64,000 bases of DNA from Nymphaea colorata (Eukaryota; Streptophyta; Magnoliopsida; Nymphaeales; Nymphaeaceae), in contig NC_045145.1 in NCBI RefSeq assembly GCF_008831285.2, forward strand, positions 15,516,040 to 15,580,039, in the 5' to 3' direction. Of the stretch, positions 1 to 13,130 are shown piece by piece. Position 1 is the stretch's first letter; each line of letters starts with the position of its first letter. A program made the translations under genes and the position numbers. The notes under the pieces are model-generated. The model was not told where the DNA came from. It did not search any database and worked only from the letters and a program-made list of their open reading frames with translations.

Positions 1-835
1 TGTGATATGGATCCAGTATGCAGATTTACATCCGAAACAAATGCAGATATAGTATATCGAGACTGAATCAAATCCAGATATAGTAGTCTTATAATTTAAG
101 TTCAACTCAAGAAGAATCCAAAAAAATTGCTTCCTTTGTTAGAATCAACCTATAAAAATTGATTTAAAGCAATTCACAAAAAGAGGTGCTATTCATATTA
201 AACTAGTCTCAATCATGGGGACTTTATAATATCTAGACCTGATCCAGGTCCGAGCCATTCACATGATCAGCTCTATAGTCTGTAAGCCCTTTTAAAAGTG
301 GGTCAATTGAGGGACCACGGTAATCAATTCCTTGATGGCACCAAGTATGTCTGGGCTTGGCCCGGTCCATTCAAGACAGTATCTTTGCGAATCCTCCTGC
401 ATTGTTTGTACCACTGAGAGTATATAAATGCGATCCGTCTGATGGGTCGGTTGGCCCTTCTTCAAGTGCAAGAGTTGGCCGTGTCAATGTGGAACACTAA
501 GACGCAGACCGGAGCTTGGCTCGACGACTGGGTCCGAGCTGCCAAAGAAATGTTTCAAGGTTTTTGGCTAGCTAGAACATCTCAAGGCAAAGCTCGGCTC
601 GACTCGGTTACTCGTTCCAACTTGTGCAAGTGATCCAAGTATGCGTTGATCTGGCCAGCTAAGTGGGTTCATCGGTTTGTTCTGGGTAACTTAGGTACTT
701 TGAAACACAACGCACCAAGTGTGAGATTGGGAGAATGCTAAGCTGCTGGATCTTGAGTTGGCTTGGCTGTAGAGAACCGTTCAAGCGTCAAAGTTGTTCT
801 TCACTTTCGATGGTTGTTGGCATTTTTGATGTTTA
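1..835. other. intergenic, no gene recognised
   Basis: No reading frame here resembles a known plant protein. The longest open stretch (442-633, +, 63 codons) has no recognisable domain. The sequence is ordinary single-copy-looking plant intergenic DNA, and I see no clear repeat ends or RNA gene. Confidence 0.5.
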
Positions 836-1076
836 GCTGTTTGATGCACAAGAAAAATACTGTGCAAGGTGGATTTTTTTTTTCCAAGTTTGTACGGCTT
901 ACCCTGCACCATCAAACAGAAGAAATTTTACCATGCACTTTTTCTTTGAAATGAGAAAAAATTCCCACGCAAAAAGTTGGACCTCTCCAAGTCCAACTTT
1001 TTTCCACGAAAAAATCTCCCTGCCATACAATGGTAATTTTGCCGTGCATTTTTCTTCACGTGCATCAAGCGGGGCC
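836..1076. mobile_element. Tourist-like (PIF/Harbinger) MITE
   Basis: The element is 241 bp with imperfect terminal inverted repeats. The left end reads GCTGTTTGATGCAC and the reverse complement of the right end reads GGCCCCGCTTGATGCAC; the similarity continues inward through an AAGAAAAAT(A/G)C block, about 35 bp in all. It is flanked by TTA trinucleotides (833-835 and 1077-1079), the target duplication expected for PIF/Harbinger elements. Inside is a perfect 12-bp inverted repeat (971-982 and 991-1002, AAAAAGTTGGAC and its complement) able to form a hairpin. There is no coding capacity, so this is a non-autonomous copy. A related element lies at 7278-7484. Confidence 0.7.
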
Positions 1077-2383
1077 TTAGGAAAAAAATGGCAAAAAAAA
1101 AAACGAAGGAAAGAAAGGAAATGCTTTAAAATGGCAGAGCACATGAAGCGTAGGTCGTACTTCCACACATGATCTTTTGTGAAATTTGATACTCTTTTAG
1201 GATCTATGGCTACTTCAAGACATAGGTGGACCTATAATACAACCATCAACTAGAATGAGTAGTATGATACTATTATCATTTGTACGAGAATTGAATTGAC
1301 AACTTGGCTTTCATCCATCAGCGCCGCTAGCTACGGTATGACCGAGACTGACTGCTAGAGTTTTCAAAAAAGCTTGCACATGGGTTGGATCAGATGCAAA
1401 GATGTTTATCGATTTTAGCTATATAAGATCCAAGTTCAGCTAAACTACATATACGTGTGTGTGTATAAGAAATGGGTTAAATCAATCTTATTTTGAGATT
1501 GGTTTTCCTAACTACCTAAATTAACTGAGATGATATTGGTTTTTTCTTTTTAACTGTTACTTGACATCAAAGGGCAAAAAACACTGTCTAGAATGTGCCA
1601 TACCGAATAATTTCTTCTTCTTCTTTATTCTTTTCTCTTTTTAGGTCTTGCGATGAACCTACCAACTTTTCCCAAGGGCCCTTCGATAGGCTGGAAATGA
1701 TTTCTCAACCTATTCTCTCTCTTATTTCTTTCTCGTTTCTTTTTTTTCTTTTCTCTTTTTTGGTGCTCATGCTTTCCTATGTAAATATAAAACCACGTAA
1801 GTTTTTTTGATTTTTTTCTACACTCCTTAAAGGTCATTTGATCAAGTACAAAGTGCCAGTGTTTAATAAACCTACCTTAAAATTGGAGTACATTCATGAA
1901 ATACTTAAATATATATCCTACGAACATATCCCAACTTTGTGGTAGATTTATTAAACACTCGTCACATATCTGAGTAGTGTTCCTTTTCTCTGGATTAAGA
2001 AAGGAATTTTGTCGGCGGTGAGTGTGATGCCCTACATGGTTAGGCTGCAATATGATAACGAAGCGAGAATGAGAATTGAAAAAGACATCTTTATATAGGT
2101 GATCTTTCATTAACATTCATGATTTGTTCTCTTAAGAACATTCACATAATTTAAATTGTGTTCCATTCTGTGGGTTGCGTACAAAATTAGTGGGCTGATG
2201 TAGGAGCGCAAGTAGATCATATCTGCATCAACTAAATGCATAACAAATTGAATCTTTTAGGTTGAACTTTACCCTAGAATCATTGCCAAACCTATGCAAT
2301 TCACAACCAACCTACAATTTATATCATTTAACAAATCCACGGCCCAGTTGCGCACTTGCCCGGCCCCAGATAAGCCTTGCACT
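1077..2383. other. intergenic, no gene recognised
   Basis: The stretch is AT-rich with pyrimidine-rich runs (about 1610-1760). The open frames on both strands there are low-complexity Phe/Ser/Leu or Lys/Arg strings caused by the TTCTTT tracts, not proteins. Confidence 0.5.
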
Positions 2384-2783
2384 TACGAATGTCAACGGAC
2401 CGGATTCGAATCAGACATACCCTTCAGGTATTCACATGTTCATATTCTAATTTAGATTCGATTACAAACAAAAAAATGTCATATCCAAATCCAAAGTCCA
2501 ATTTCACAATCGGAATCTGCTTTTTACATTTCTATCCGAATTTCGAACTGAATGTGGTCGATTTTCAAATATAAGAACATTGGATATAGGATATTTATTT
2601 AAAACTAAATCTGATTCGAACTCGATCCGATATTTATGCATATGAGAATCGAAATCTGGTCGGACGGACGTCGTTTCTTAAATCTGAGCCTGATCCGATT
2701 TCTTAATCATATATTCATCATCCTCATTTTTTTTTTTTTGAAATGGTTCAATCCATTCCAAATCGGATGTATTGACATCTCTA
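2384..2783. mobile_element. non-autonomous hAT-like element, GATTCGGAT-rich interior
   Basis: The left end TACGAATGTCAAC and the right end TTGACATCTCTA are inverted versions of a TAGGGATGTCAA-type terminus. They are flanked by near-identical 8-bp direct repeats, CTTGCACT (2376-2383) and CTTGCAGT (2784-2791), the target-duplication length typical of hAT transposons. The 400-bp interior is built from degenerate GATTCGAAT/ATCCGA-like words and has no transposase. Related sequence occurs at 4114-4534 and around 48.2-48.7 kb. Confidence 0.6.
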
Positions 2784-4065
2784 CTTGCAGTAAAATCATG
2801 ACTTTGGTATGCGGGTTGCAGCAATTTTTTGGTGTATTGTATTCGGTTTCAAGGCAACTGTCTACCTACTTAAGTGTCTTGGATCTGAGTGATTTGTATA
2901 ATGGCAAGGTCACAGACACTAATGACTTTCGAAGCACTAGACAGTATTCTAACATTGTTTGAGGAACCCTAGATGTAGCTGAAGCAAAAGGTGTTTATGT
3001 TGATTTTAGTGTTTGATTACTACGCGTGGGTGTGATTTTAGTGGAACTCATCTTAAATTTATAGTTTGTTCAAAACTTAGTTTTGGTAATCGTGAAGTTG
3101 AGATCTTCGATATTCCTCAAATCCATGGATCTCAACTAAGGGAAAGGGCTTAAATTATGATCCACAGATATAAAAATGAAAGGATTAGAAATCCACTTAT
3201 CTTTCTAGAAACCAAGGATCTAAAATCTAAAAAGATATATCCCCAAGATCTCAAATCACTTCGAATCTTAAATCCGAGATAATCAAGCTCACGCACTCAT
3301 AGTTATGTTTATTTTGATTTTGATATTTGGTCTGCTGTTGGATCTTGTTCATCGTCCATTGGTACTGGACAGCTCGATCCCTCCGTCCGGAGCGTCCGGA
3401 CCACGATGGAGAGTGCTTCGTTTCCTTTATAAGGGCCAAGAAAATGTCTTCCTGTCAATATAAAGGCACGTAAAGATGAACACATTTGTTTCTTAAAGCT
3501 AAACATGAATTTCGATTCCTTGACGTTTTGTTCTTCAAGTTCGTTGAATTGTGAATTTATTCTATGATAAATGAATCGAGAAATTTGATGGACATGATTT
3601 TTCGTAGTCGCAAAAAACAAGTTTTTTCCCATAAAAACGTAAAAAAAAACACTATAAATTAATTAGCCGTTTAAAACTAAAAAAAAACTGTTTTTTAAAA
3701 AAATGTTAAAATAAAAAATGCAAAAAACACATTTTTTTCTCATTTTTCCTTTTTGTTATTGCCAAACTGTTTTTTTTTTCGTTTTCTAATTTTTATGTTG
3801 CAAATCTACTAATTTTTTTTTATGTTTGTCTTAGTAGTTTCTCACTTATTTTATTTTCTCCTTATTTTTAGCTCTTTTATTTTTTTAAATTTTACCACAT
3901 TTTTAATCATTTTTTCAATTTCATCAGCTATTGATTCCGTGGGCATCAATTCTTTGTGCTAACTGACGCACCTTCTTCAAGGCAAAAAAGTTCTCAGCTT
4001 CTGGTTCCTTATTCTAACTCATTACCAATCGCCTCATTCATGATAAATTGGCCCCTTTTTTTTGG
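2784..4065. other. intergenic, no gene recognised
   Basis: No protein-like frame is seen. A very A/T-homopolymer-rich block occupies 3605-3920. A short GC-richer patch at 3360-3425 contains two close GTCCGGA-type words and nothing recognisable. Confidence 0.45.
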
Positions 4066-4608
4066 TTGACGAGTGAGATTATCTCATTCTCATGAAATCA
4101 GGTTGGGGGTCTCTAAGGATGTCAATATATCTTATTTGAATTTGATATTCGACCGAACCGATTCGAAAAAATACGAAAAAAAAAATTAATATCTGATTAA
4201 GAAATCAGATGAGATTCAGATTTAATAAATGACATCCGATCAGATTGGATTCGGGTATACATAAATATCCCATCTGATTCTGATATGGATTCAGATCGGG
4301 TTCATTTTTAGATAAATATCACATATCTAATGCTACTACATTTTGAAAATTGGCAAAATTCGGTTCAAAATTCGAATTTGGATTCAGATATGAATATGAA
4401 GATCAGATTTGGATTGTAAAATCAGATTTGAGATTTGGATTCGAATATGACTTTCTTGTATTTGAATCTGAATATGTGAATATCCAAAAATGCGGATATG
4501 ATTAAAGGTATGTCCGATTCTGTTGTCATCCCTAGTGATCCCTTCTATTAAAGTGAAAAAGAATCAAAATGAGATAATCTCGATGAGATTATCTCATTCA
4601 TTCGTCAA
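4066..4608. mobile_element. TIR element, possibly with a nested insertion
   Basis: The two ends are inverted. The left begins TTGACGAGTGAGATTATCTC; the reverse complement of the right begins TTGACGAATGAATGAGA and continues into the same GAGATTATCTCATT words. Total length is 543 bp. Inside, a second inverted pair at 4114 (TAAGGATGTCAATA) and 4534 (reverse complement TAGGGATGACAACA) delimits a 421-bp GATTCAGAT-rich core of the same type as 2384-2783. No clear target duplication was found for either pair, so nesting is inferred. Confidence 0.5.
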
Positions 4609-5414
4609 GGTGCTAAAGCAAAGGAGTTCATTCATGAGTTTAGAACCTCACCTTTAAACAATTGAAAAGTCGGTCGAAATCAGATCTTGGACACAGTAAA
4701 AACGACAAAAAAACCGCACACCAGATTTGACTCGCCTCGGCGCATAGCCATCACCAACAACGAAGCAAATATGAAAATATAGTTGACCAAATCTTCAACA
4801 ACTATTCAAGACATTGGATCCAAGTGGGATTCTAATAAGAACTCCTTTATGGTGTATAATGGTGCTTTTCTATGTTTAAACATTAATTAGTTATAGCCAC
4901 TAGTGAGAAATTGTCTAGGCATTCTTAGCCAGTCGCATTATGCTTAATATAATAGTTTATATGTCAGCCGCATATCTAGTACCTAAACAAGCATCACATC
5001 ATGCATTGGACCATAAATTTCATGCATGATAACGACTATTTTCTTCTTTATAGTTTAAAAGAAAAGAATACACAAGTGAATTTGCTTATTAGATACAACC
5101 TCTTTTGTTTGGGAGAAGGTGCGGCTAATGCTACAAGACTTCTTCTTGGATATAATCTCTTGACATCATTCAAGTTAAATAAGTTTAGCCGTATTTTTCG
5201 GGATGCACCAAAGTGGATTAACCGCTTAAATTAAAAAGGAAGCATCTCGCCTTTCACTCGGTTATAATTTAATGCATTGATTGATGACAGAGGCGACCTT
5301 TCATTGTGCGCCAATCTCTTTTTATAACAATTTGAAGGAACACCGATTATTATTGTATGCATGAATTCTTTACTTTCAACTTGCACTTTTGAAGTGGGTA
5401 TGTGTTATTACTTA
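4609..5414. other. intergenic, no gene recognised
   Basis: AT-rich DNA. The open frame at 5001-5234 (+) has no recognisable domain, and its composition does not differ from its surroundings. Confidence 0.45.
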
Positions 5415-5640
5415 CGAGCATAGCATAGCTGGTCCGGCAGGTGCATGGTCGGTTCAATTCCCATGGTTAGTACTTTCTTGGGACTGCACTGCAAACGGTG
5501 GGATAACGACAGTCAGGTCCTCGATGCAGCCCAAGATCCTAGAGGTGAAGGGAACGGAGGCTTTCGGGGTTCTTTCCTGTGTACGATGGGTTGTTAATCT
5601 CTTGCTGAACCGGGAAGTGGATTTGCATTAGATCTCTAGT
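5415..5640 (+). mobile_element. possible tRNA-derived SINE
   Basis: An RNA polymerase III A-box-like word TAGCATAGCTGG (5421-5432) is followed, 30 nt start to start, by a consensus-fitting B-box GGTTCAATTCC (5451-5461). That spacing is shorter than in a normal tRNA gene but usual in plant SINE heads. The following 180 bp are less AT-rich than the flanks. I cannot fold a cloverleaf, and no target duplication or 3' tail was identified. Only the promoter boxes are seen; the SINE call is an inference. Confidence 0.3.
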
Positions 5641-7277
5641 GCTGTATCTATGAAGGTGAAGGTTTCCCAGGGAATCAAGCAATTTGAGGTTGAGAAAGAC
5701 TCCAAGAAAACTTTGTAGGCCGTTTTCATGATGCTAACAGATGTCGCCAACCTGGTTTTACATTTAGAATTAGAACAACAGTTGATTTGGAAGATAAAGT
5801 TTGGACTTTGGCCTACTTCGATTACTGCTGCGCAATTAATTTTCTTTCTTGCCAACAATGGTCTTGTTAATTAACTAACAGGTTAAGTGGGTCCACCTAG
5901 CTTGAAGATGGACGAATCTGTGGATCTATTTTAAAATTTTTAGCCGATGTTATCGAAATTTGGTTTCTAAATTGAATCTGGTAGCAGAAAGATTCAGAGA
6001 ATCACATGTTACGTAAAATATGGACTATGAGTCTACATGTTCTCATTTTCATATTGATTTCTGCTGCATGTCGCCGGCACTCTGTTCGGGCATCTCGAGA
6101 ACATTGATCTAAGATATAAAGAGCCCTTTGATTTTGTTAAATCTATGTGTCTCAACCAGAAAAACTTTTCTTTTTTTTGTTAATCCCCAAGTTGAGGCAA
6201 AACAGAGTTCATTTTATAAGCGACCTCTAGTTATCTTGAGTTTTGTTCAATCGCCGTTACCTAATGTATTGTATCGAAACACAAAATTTACTTTATTCTA
6301 TAACATTTATATAATTCACAACTTTCCGTAGTTTGTCTAGACCATGAAATGGGTTTATGGTATTTAAAAAGCACTTGCGTATCATTTACGTTGCTCCGTC
6401 AGATTCAGGAGGTGCTTAAGCCGTTCCATTTAAATTATTAAAAATGTTGACCTTGGCAATTAATTTGAAATGACTAGATACGTAAAGGAAGAAGTTGAAT
6501 TTGTCAGCAGCCACAAAGTAGAACTAGGGGAATCAAGATAAACATGAACATAAAATAAAATAAAACCTTAGAATGTGCTTCCATTGATGGTACTCGTTTT
6601 TTTTTATGGCAGAGCCGCCGCATTCAGATCCCAATTTTGACCATTTGTTTCCCAGCATCTCATGTGTGTGTCTTAAATGTTGTGAAAATGTTGAAAAACT
6701 ACAAGAATTTTTTTAAATTTAGTGAAAGGTGGCTAGCTTTTTTTTAAGGTTCAGTGTCAAGAGAAAAGTTTTTTCCGACTTTAGGCTTGCGGACACATAA
6801 AAGACACATTGCCTGTTTGATTCATGTGAATGCTACTCTCTTAAACCATAAATAATGATATTACAACACTGTAGTTGATAGATGCACTGTATATCCACTC
6901 AGGTCCAAATGTAAACCATGCCCTTGAAAATAATGCTGTCAGGTGGGGCAAACACCTAGAACTGTCGCTAGGAAATGCGACCGGCAGCTCCCGACTGTAG
7001 TGGGGGATGGGGCGGCACGAATAAGGGACCACGAATAGCTCACCAGGTGTCCAACGCCTACTCGGACTGGCACAAAGTGGGTCCCACAGTGAAGTGGGTT
7101 TGTGCTAATGGATCAGTCTATTAACCCGGATCTAGATTTAGCAGCGAAACCTAGATTCTGCTGGATCTTACTGAGTCCGTCTCAAACTCATTCCTTGATC
7201 GATCCCCCAATTGTTCCATCTGGAGGTTTTTATTTCGTGGCCGAACAAGAATGCTCTTGTTCTGCCGTCCACCTTTA
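5641..7277. other. intergenic, no gene recognised
   Basis: No protein-like frames. A somewhat GC-richer patch at 6930-7110 has a minus-strand open frame of 63 codons with no recognisable domain. Confidence 0.45.
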
Positions 7278-7484
7278 GGCCTAGTTTGATGTACAATGAT
7301 TTTAGCATGCATCCGGAAAACTTGCTGTTTTTGTATGGCTTTTTATTTTCAAATCAAACACAAGGAAATTACTCTGCCGAATTCGATGGATCAGGGTATT
7401 TTTACCCTGGAAAAAAGTTGACGTGAGGGGGTCCAACTTTTACCATTTACCACTCAAAATTTTACCCTGCTATCAAATGGAACC
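7278..7484. mobile_element. Tourist-like (PIF/Harbinger) MITE
   Basis: The left terminus GGCCTAGTTTGAT and the reverse complement of the right terminus, GGTTCCATTTGAT, form a 13-bp imperfect inverted repeat. TTA flanks both sides (7275-7277 and 7485-7487), the expected 3-bp target duplication. Length is 207 bp with no coding capacity. The ends and TTA preference match the element at 836-1076, so both belong to one superfamily. Confidence 0.7.
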
Positions 7485-7516
7485 TTAAGTAGAGGCTGTG
7501 TTTGTTCTTCTTGTTA

Positions 7517-7564
7517 TGGGAACACTGAACATGCAGTTCATGGGAACACTGAACATGCAGTTCA
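7517..7564. repeat. perfect 24-bp tandem duplication
   Basis: The 24-bp unit at 7517-7540 is repeated exactly at 7541-7564. Perfect identity suggests a recent slippage or duplication event. Confidence 0.9.
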
Positions 7565-8130
7565 TAGCAAACACACTCTAAGAGCTCTCATTTGGAACGA
7601 AGTTTTTAAATACATGATTCGTCAAAGTTTATTGTTTATTGGCCCCAGTGACTGACAGATTTCAATGTTTTAGGTTGTCTTGCTCAACCATTTATTGTCT
7701 ACAGAGTTGGTTAAGGATGAACCCAACTTCCAATGTAATATTTTTCACATAAATTTACATTTCCTTAGTTCACCATAATTCGACATTTTGATAACTATCC
7801 ATTTTGAAATGTTTTGAAATAATCACGTACACATATTGAAAAAACTGTTTTCTCGCTGCTAATAGTATTTTTTCTATTATTAAACTAATTTACCATGAAA
7901 AACGTATTTATATTGTTTAATATGATTAAAACAACCGAAACTTTTATGCCACAAGTGGCTTATTTGTTTTCCCTGACAAAATGATACATAGTAAAGATCA
8001 ATATTCTACTGGCAATTAAAGCACGTTTGCATAGTCTCATGCATGAACTACCACTAGACATTAACTGAACAATTTGAACCGAACATGAAACATATTTTAA
8101 TAACTAATTTAATATCTGCTAGTAGATTGA
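7565..8130. other. intergenic, no gene recognised
   Basis: AT-rich DNA with no protein-like frame and no clear repeat ends. Confidence 0.45.
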
Positions 8131-8242
8131 CTCCACCCTTTAACCATTTAATGATCACTCATGCATCATTAAACATATAGAACTATTGAATACAAATAAT
8201 AGACCTGAACTAGGTTTAATCATGCTACATATAGGTGTCCCC

Positions 8243-8281
<39 letters not shown>

Positions 8282-8404
8282 AATGGGGGCTCCACCCTTT
8301 GACCATTTAATAATCACTCATACACACCATCATTAAACATGTAGAACTATTGAATACAAATAATAGACCTGAACTAGGTTTAATCATGCTATATATATAT
8401 ATAT
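8131..8404. repeat. about 110-bp segmental tandem duplication split by AT repeat
   Basis: Copy 1 (8131-8233) and copy 2 (8290-8404) both run from CTCCACCCTT to a CATGCTA-type end at high identity. Copy 2 has a small insertion near its 'CACCATC' word. A (TA)n microsatellite (about 8247-8278) separates the copies and another follows copy 2 (8391-8406). Confidence 0.85.
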
Positions 8405-8845
8405 ATCAAACCACCACTAGATTCTGCCTTGCCAGTCCAAAGCTATCCTAAATGAGTATTATAGTTCTGGTTTAAAATAAACAACTTCTGTTATCGTTTG
8501 TGTATCCAATCACTGGCATTGGTTTTGCATGTCTTGCTCTGCATGTCAGTTCAAGATTCTTTTTTTTTTTTAAAGAAAAAACATGTTTGGCGAAAATCCG
8601 GGCTCGATCCGGACTTCGAGTTGTGGTTGCAAGTGGGCGGAATCTGGTTTTAAGGTTTTGTCAATTTTTATTGCCTCCAATCCTGACATGATCTATAATG
8701 TATTTAGCTGTTTCGAATCTTCGCGTTCGCAACCCTAATTAGAGCGAACCCTATAAAAGTAGCAGTTTCACATGATTGAATAATATCACTCTGAAAAACG
8801 AATATTCCATCCCTACATATGTCTTCGGCTGAAAAGTGTTTATAA

Positions 8846-8990
8846 CAGAGCCAGAAATTTTTCGCTAAGGAGGGCACTGTTCTTCTCAAAATACATAGTA
8901 AATTTCTGAGTAGTAAGAAGTAATCAACCAAGTTATACAGGTCCCCTTAGCCAACTGCTCTTACAAGCTCACATATGGCTCCGCCACTTG
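8846..8990. mobile_element. degenerate hAT-like MITE remnant
   Basis: The right end GGCTCCGCCACTTG is the inverse of a CA(A/G)TGGCGGAGCC terminus. The left end, CAGAGCCAGAAATTTTT, looks like the same terminus with a small internal deletion. It belongs to the family seen intact at 10520-10707 and 44846-45030. No target duplication could be identified. Confidence 0.45.
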
Positions 8991-10519
8991 CTTCGAGTTG
9001 CAAAACCCTAAATCAAGTCTCTACCCTCTTATTATTATCATAAAGCTTGTTGTTTGGGCATTCCTACTTAATTGATAGCTTTAAATAGAAAAAGAGGTGA
9101 GTTTCTTAAAGAAATAACATAGGAACAAACAATCTTCAACTATATGAACCTATTTTGATGGTGATCTAAGCAACAAATTATGGTCAAGATGAACCAATCT
9201 TAAAGCGGAAACATTTGTCTACAAATTCTAAGGCGCAACCAGACATTGGAGAAATTTATCACTTATATAGTAAGATGATGTTTGGAAAGACCCTCAAAAA
9301 TTTTTTCAATCCCATTTGTAAACTTGTGATAATGAGCTGCCATTGTTTTACCCGAAGACCATGAAAGGAAAGGAAAGAAAAAGAAAAAAACAGACACTCC
9401 GGCTCCAAAAAAACAATACTCAAAATATATAAGCTTTCATATGTTTCATAGCATCAGATCTAATTTAGTAGGGTAGTAAGGGATTTTGGGCTGAGGAGCA
9501 TTAGTTCAAAAATTTTCACATGGTAAATTATTTAAAGCACCAATATGAAAGTAAAGGATTTGTGTCAGACTAATGCAAGAAGTGGTTCGTGGTCACCAGG
9601 AAAAAAAGTTAAAATGGTTGCAAGAAAAAAAAAAAAAAAGATCCTGAGGTTCTTTCAACGACAACCTTTCCTTAAGAAAGTTTTTCATTGTATCTTCATC
9701 TTTAGCAAAACCAGAAAAGAGACTTAAAATTTATGAGACTAACTAGAACAAAGGTTTCTTTTCTATAAACTTTTAGAAAGTAACGATCCAACGTGAATAT
9801 GTAGTATAGCATCCACGATGCATGGTAGAAGCAAATGCATGCAGAAAGAAGAAGAAGAGGGAAAATCTAATTAAAATTGGTCGGTAGCCATGCCCAGCCA
9901 AGTCAAGTCACATACGATTTTTGTTAGGCCAGATGCGAATCTTTTTTTTTTTTTCAACCGACACTGAGACAAGGCCGACGAGGTCCGAGATCCAAGAAAA
10001 TAACCCCATTCATTCATGGCGCCGGAAGAAAACGAACCCGTCTCTTTTCTTTCTCTCTCCTGCCAATATCGGTGTTTTTTGTTCATTTTCCTGCGATTCG
10101 AGGAACAAAAGAGTCTGCGTTGGGAGTTGAAACTGACATGCCATGCACATACGTCCACAAAATTGCACGCGCCATTATTATATTATTTTTCAAATACGCA
10201 TACAACAGAATAAACAGAAAAAATTAGACTTTTTTTTTATGAAGGTCTCCAACGGTTAGTTTTAAAGAGCTTTAGAAATACTTGGGGCTAAGCGACAAAT
10301 TTTTTTTTTTTGTTGCAAAACATTATATATATATATATATATAATTGACAACAAGGCCATTAAATGGCTGTGTATATAATTGATATGGAAGTAAAACATG
10401 TAAATTCAAAGTTTTAATTTGAGGTACACTCCACTAAGCTCCTACTTGTCTGTCTTGCTTGAAATGTAATGTTTGAAAGAAGCCTCTAATGAATCGATAT
10501 GACATTTATGGGTTCCTTA
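8991..10519. other. intergenic, no gene recognised
   Basis: The only GC-richer piece is 9890-10160. Its + strand frame starting at 10016 is 65 codons, and the minus-strand frame over it is 95 codons. Neither has a recognisable domain. Confidence 0.45.
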
Positions 10520-10707
10520 CAAGGGCCGAGGCAAGGTGGAGCCCGCATGGGCCCTAGCTTTACTCAATTTTTTTTAAATTATATGTAAATTTTAAAAAAT
10601 TTTATTTGTTATATATATAAATTTTAAAAAATGATACTTTGACCCTAGTCAAAATTTAGAAACTTTAATTTGATCCATCTCATGAAAAATTTCTAGCTTC
10701 GCCCCTG
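10520..10707. mobile_element. hAT-like MITE (GGGGCGGAGC-end family)
   Basis: The left end CAAGGGCCGAGGC and the reverse complement of the right end, CAGGGGCGAAGC, form the terminal inverted repeat. The flanks are GTTCCTTA (10512-10519) and ATTCCTTA (10708-10715), an 8-bp target duplication with one mismatch, as expected for hAT. The 188-bp interior is A/T-rich and non-coding, and it shares blocks (AAATTTTA, AAAATGATA, CTCATRAAAA) with the copy at 44846-45030. Confidence 0.75.
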
Positions 10708-12960
<2,253 letters not shown>

Positions 12961-13012
<52 letters not shown>

Positions 13013-13130
13013 GGCAGGAGACTTTGTATGAGCAGCAATAAGAAGCAGGGAAATTGCTGGTTTTACTAAACTACGGACATGTGGAGCTTCTTGGTCTGAA
13101 CTCTTAAGTATCTGAGGTTCATTCTTGCTC
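12961..13130 (+). promoter_or_regulatory. (CT)n tract, possible leader start of the zinc-finger gene
   Basis: A CT microsatellite (about 12961-13012) is followed by sequence that looks like a transcribed leader, resembling the CT-rich leaders of other genes in this window. If so, the zinc-finger gene starting at 16837 would have a leader intron of up to 3.6 kb, for instance using an acceptor such as TTTCAG near 15887 or TTGCAG near 16758. The sequence alone does not establish this. Confidence 0.2.
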
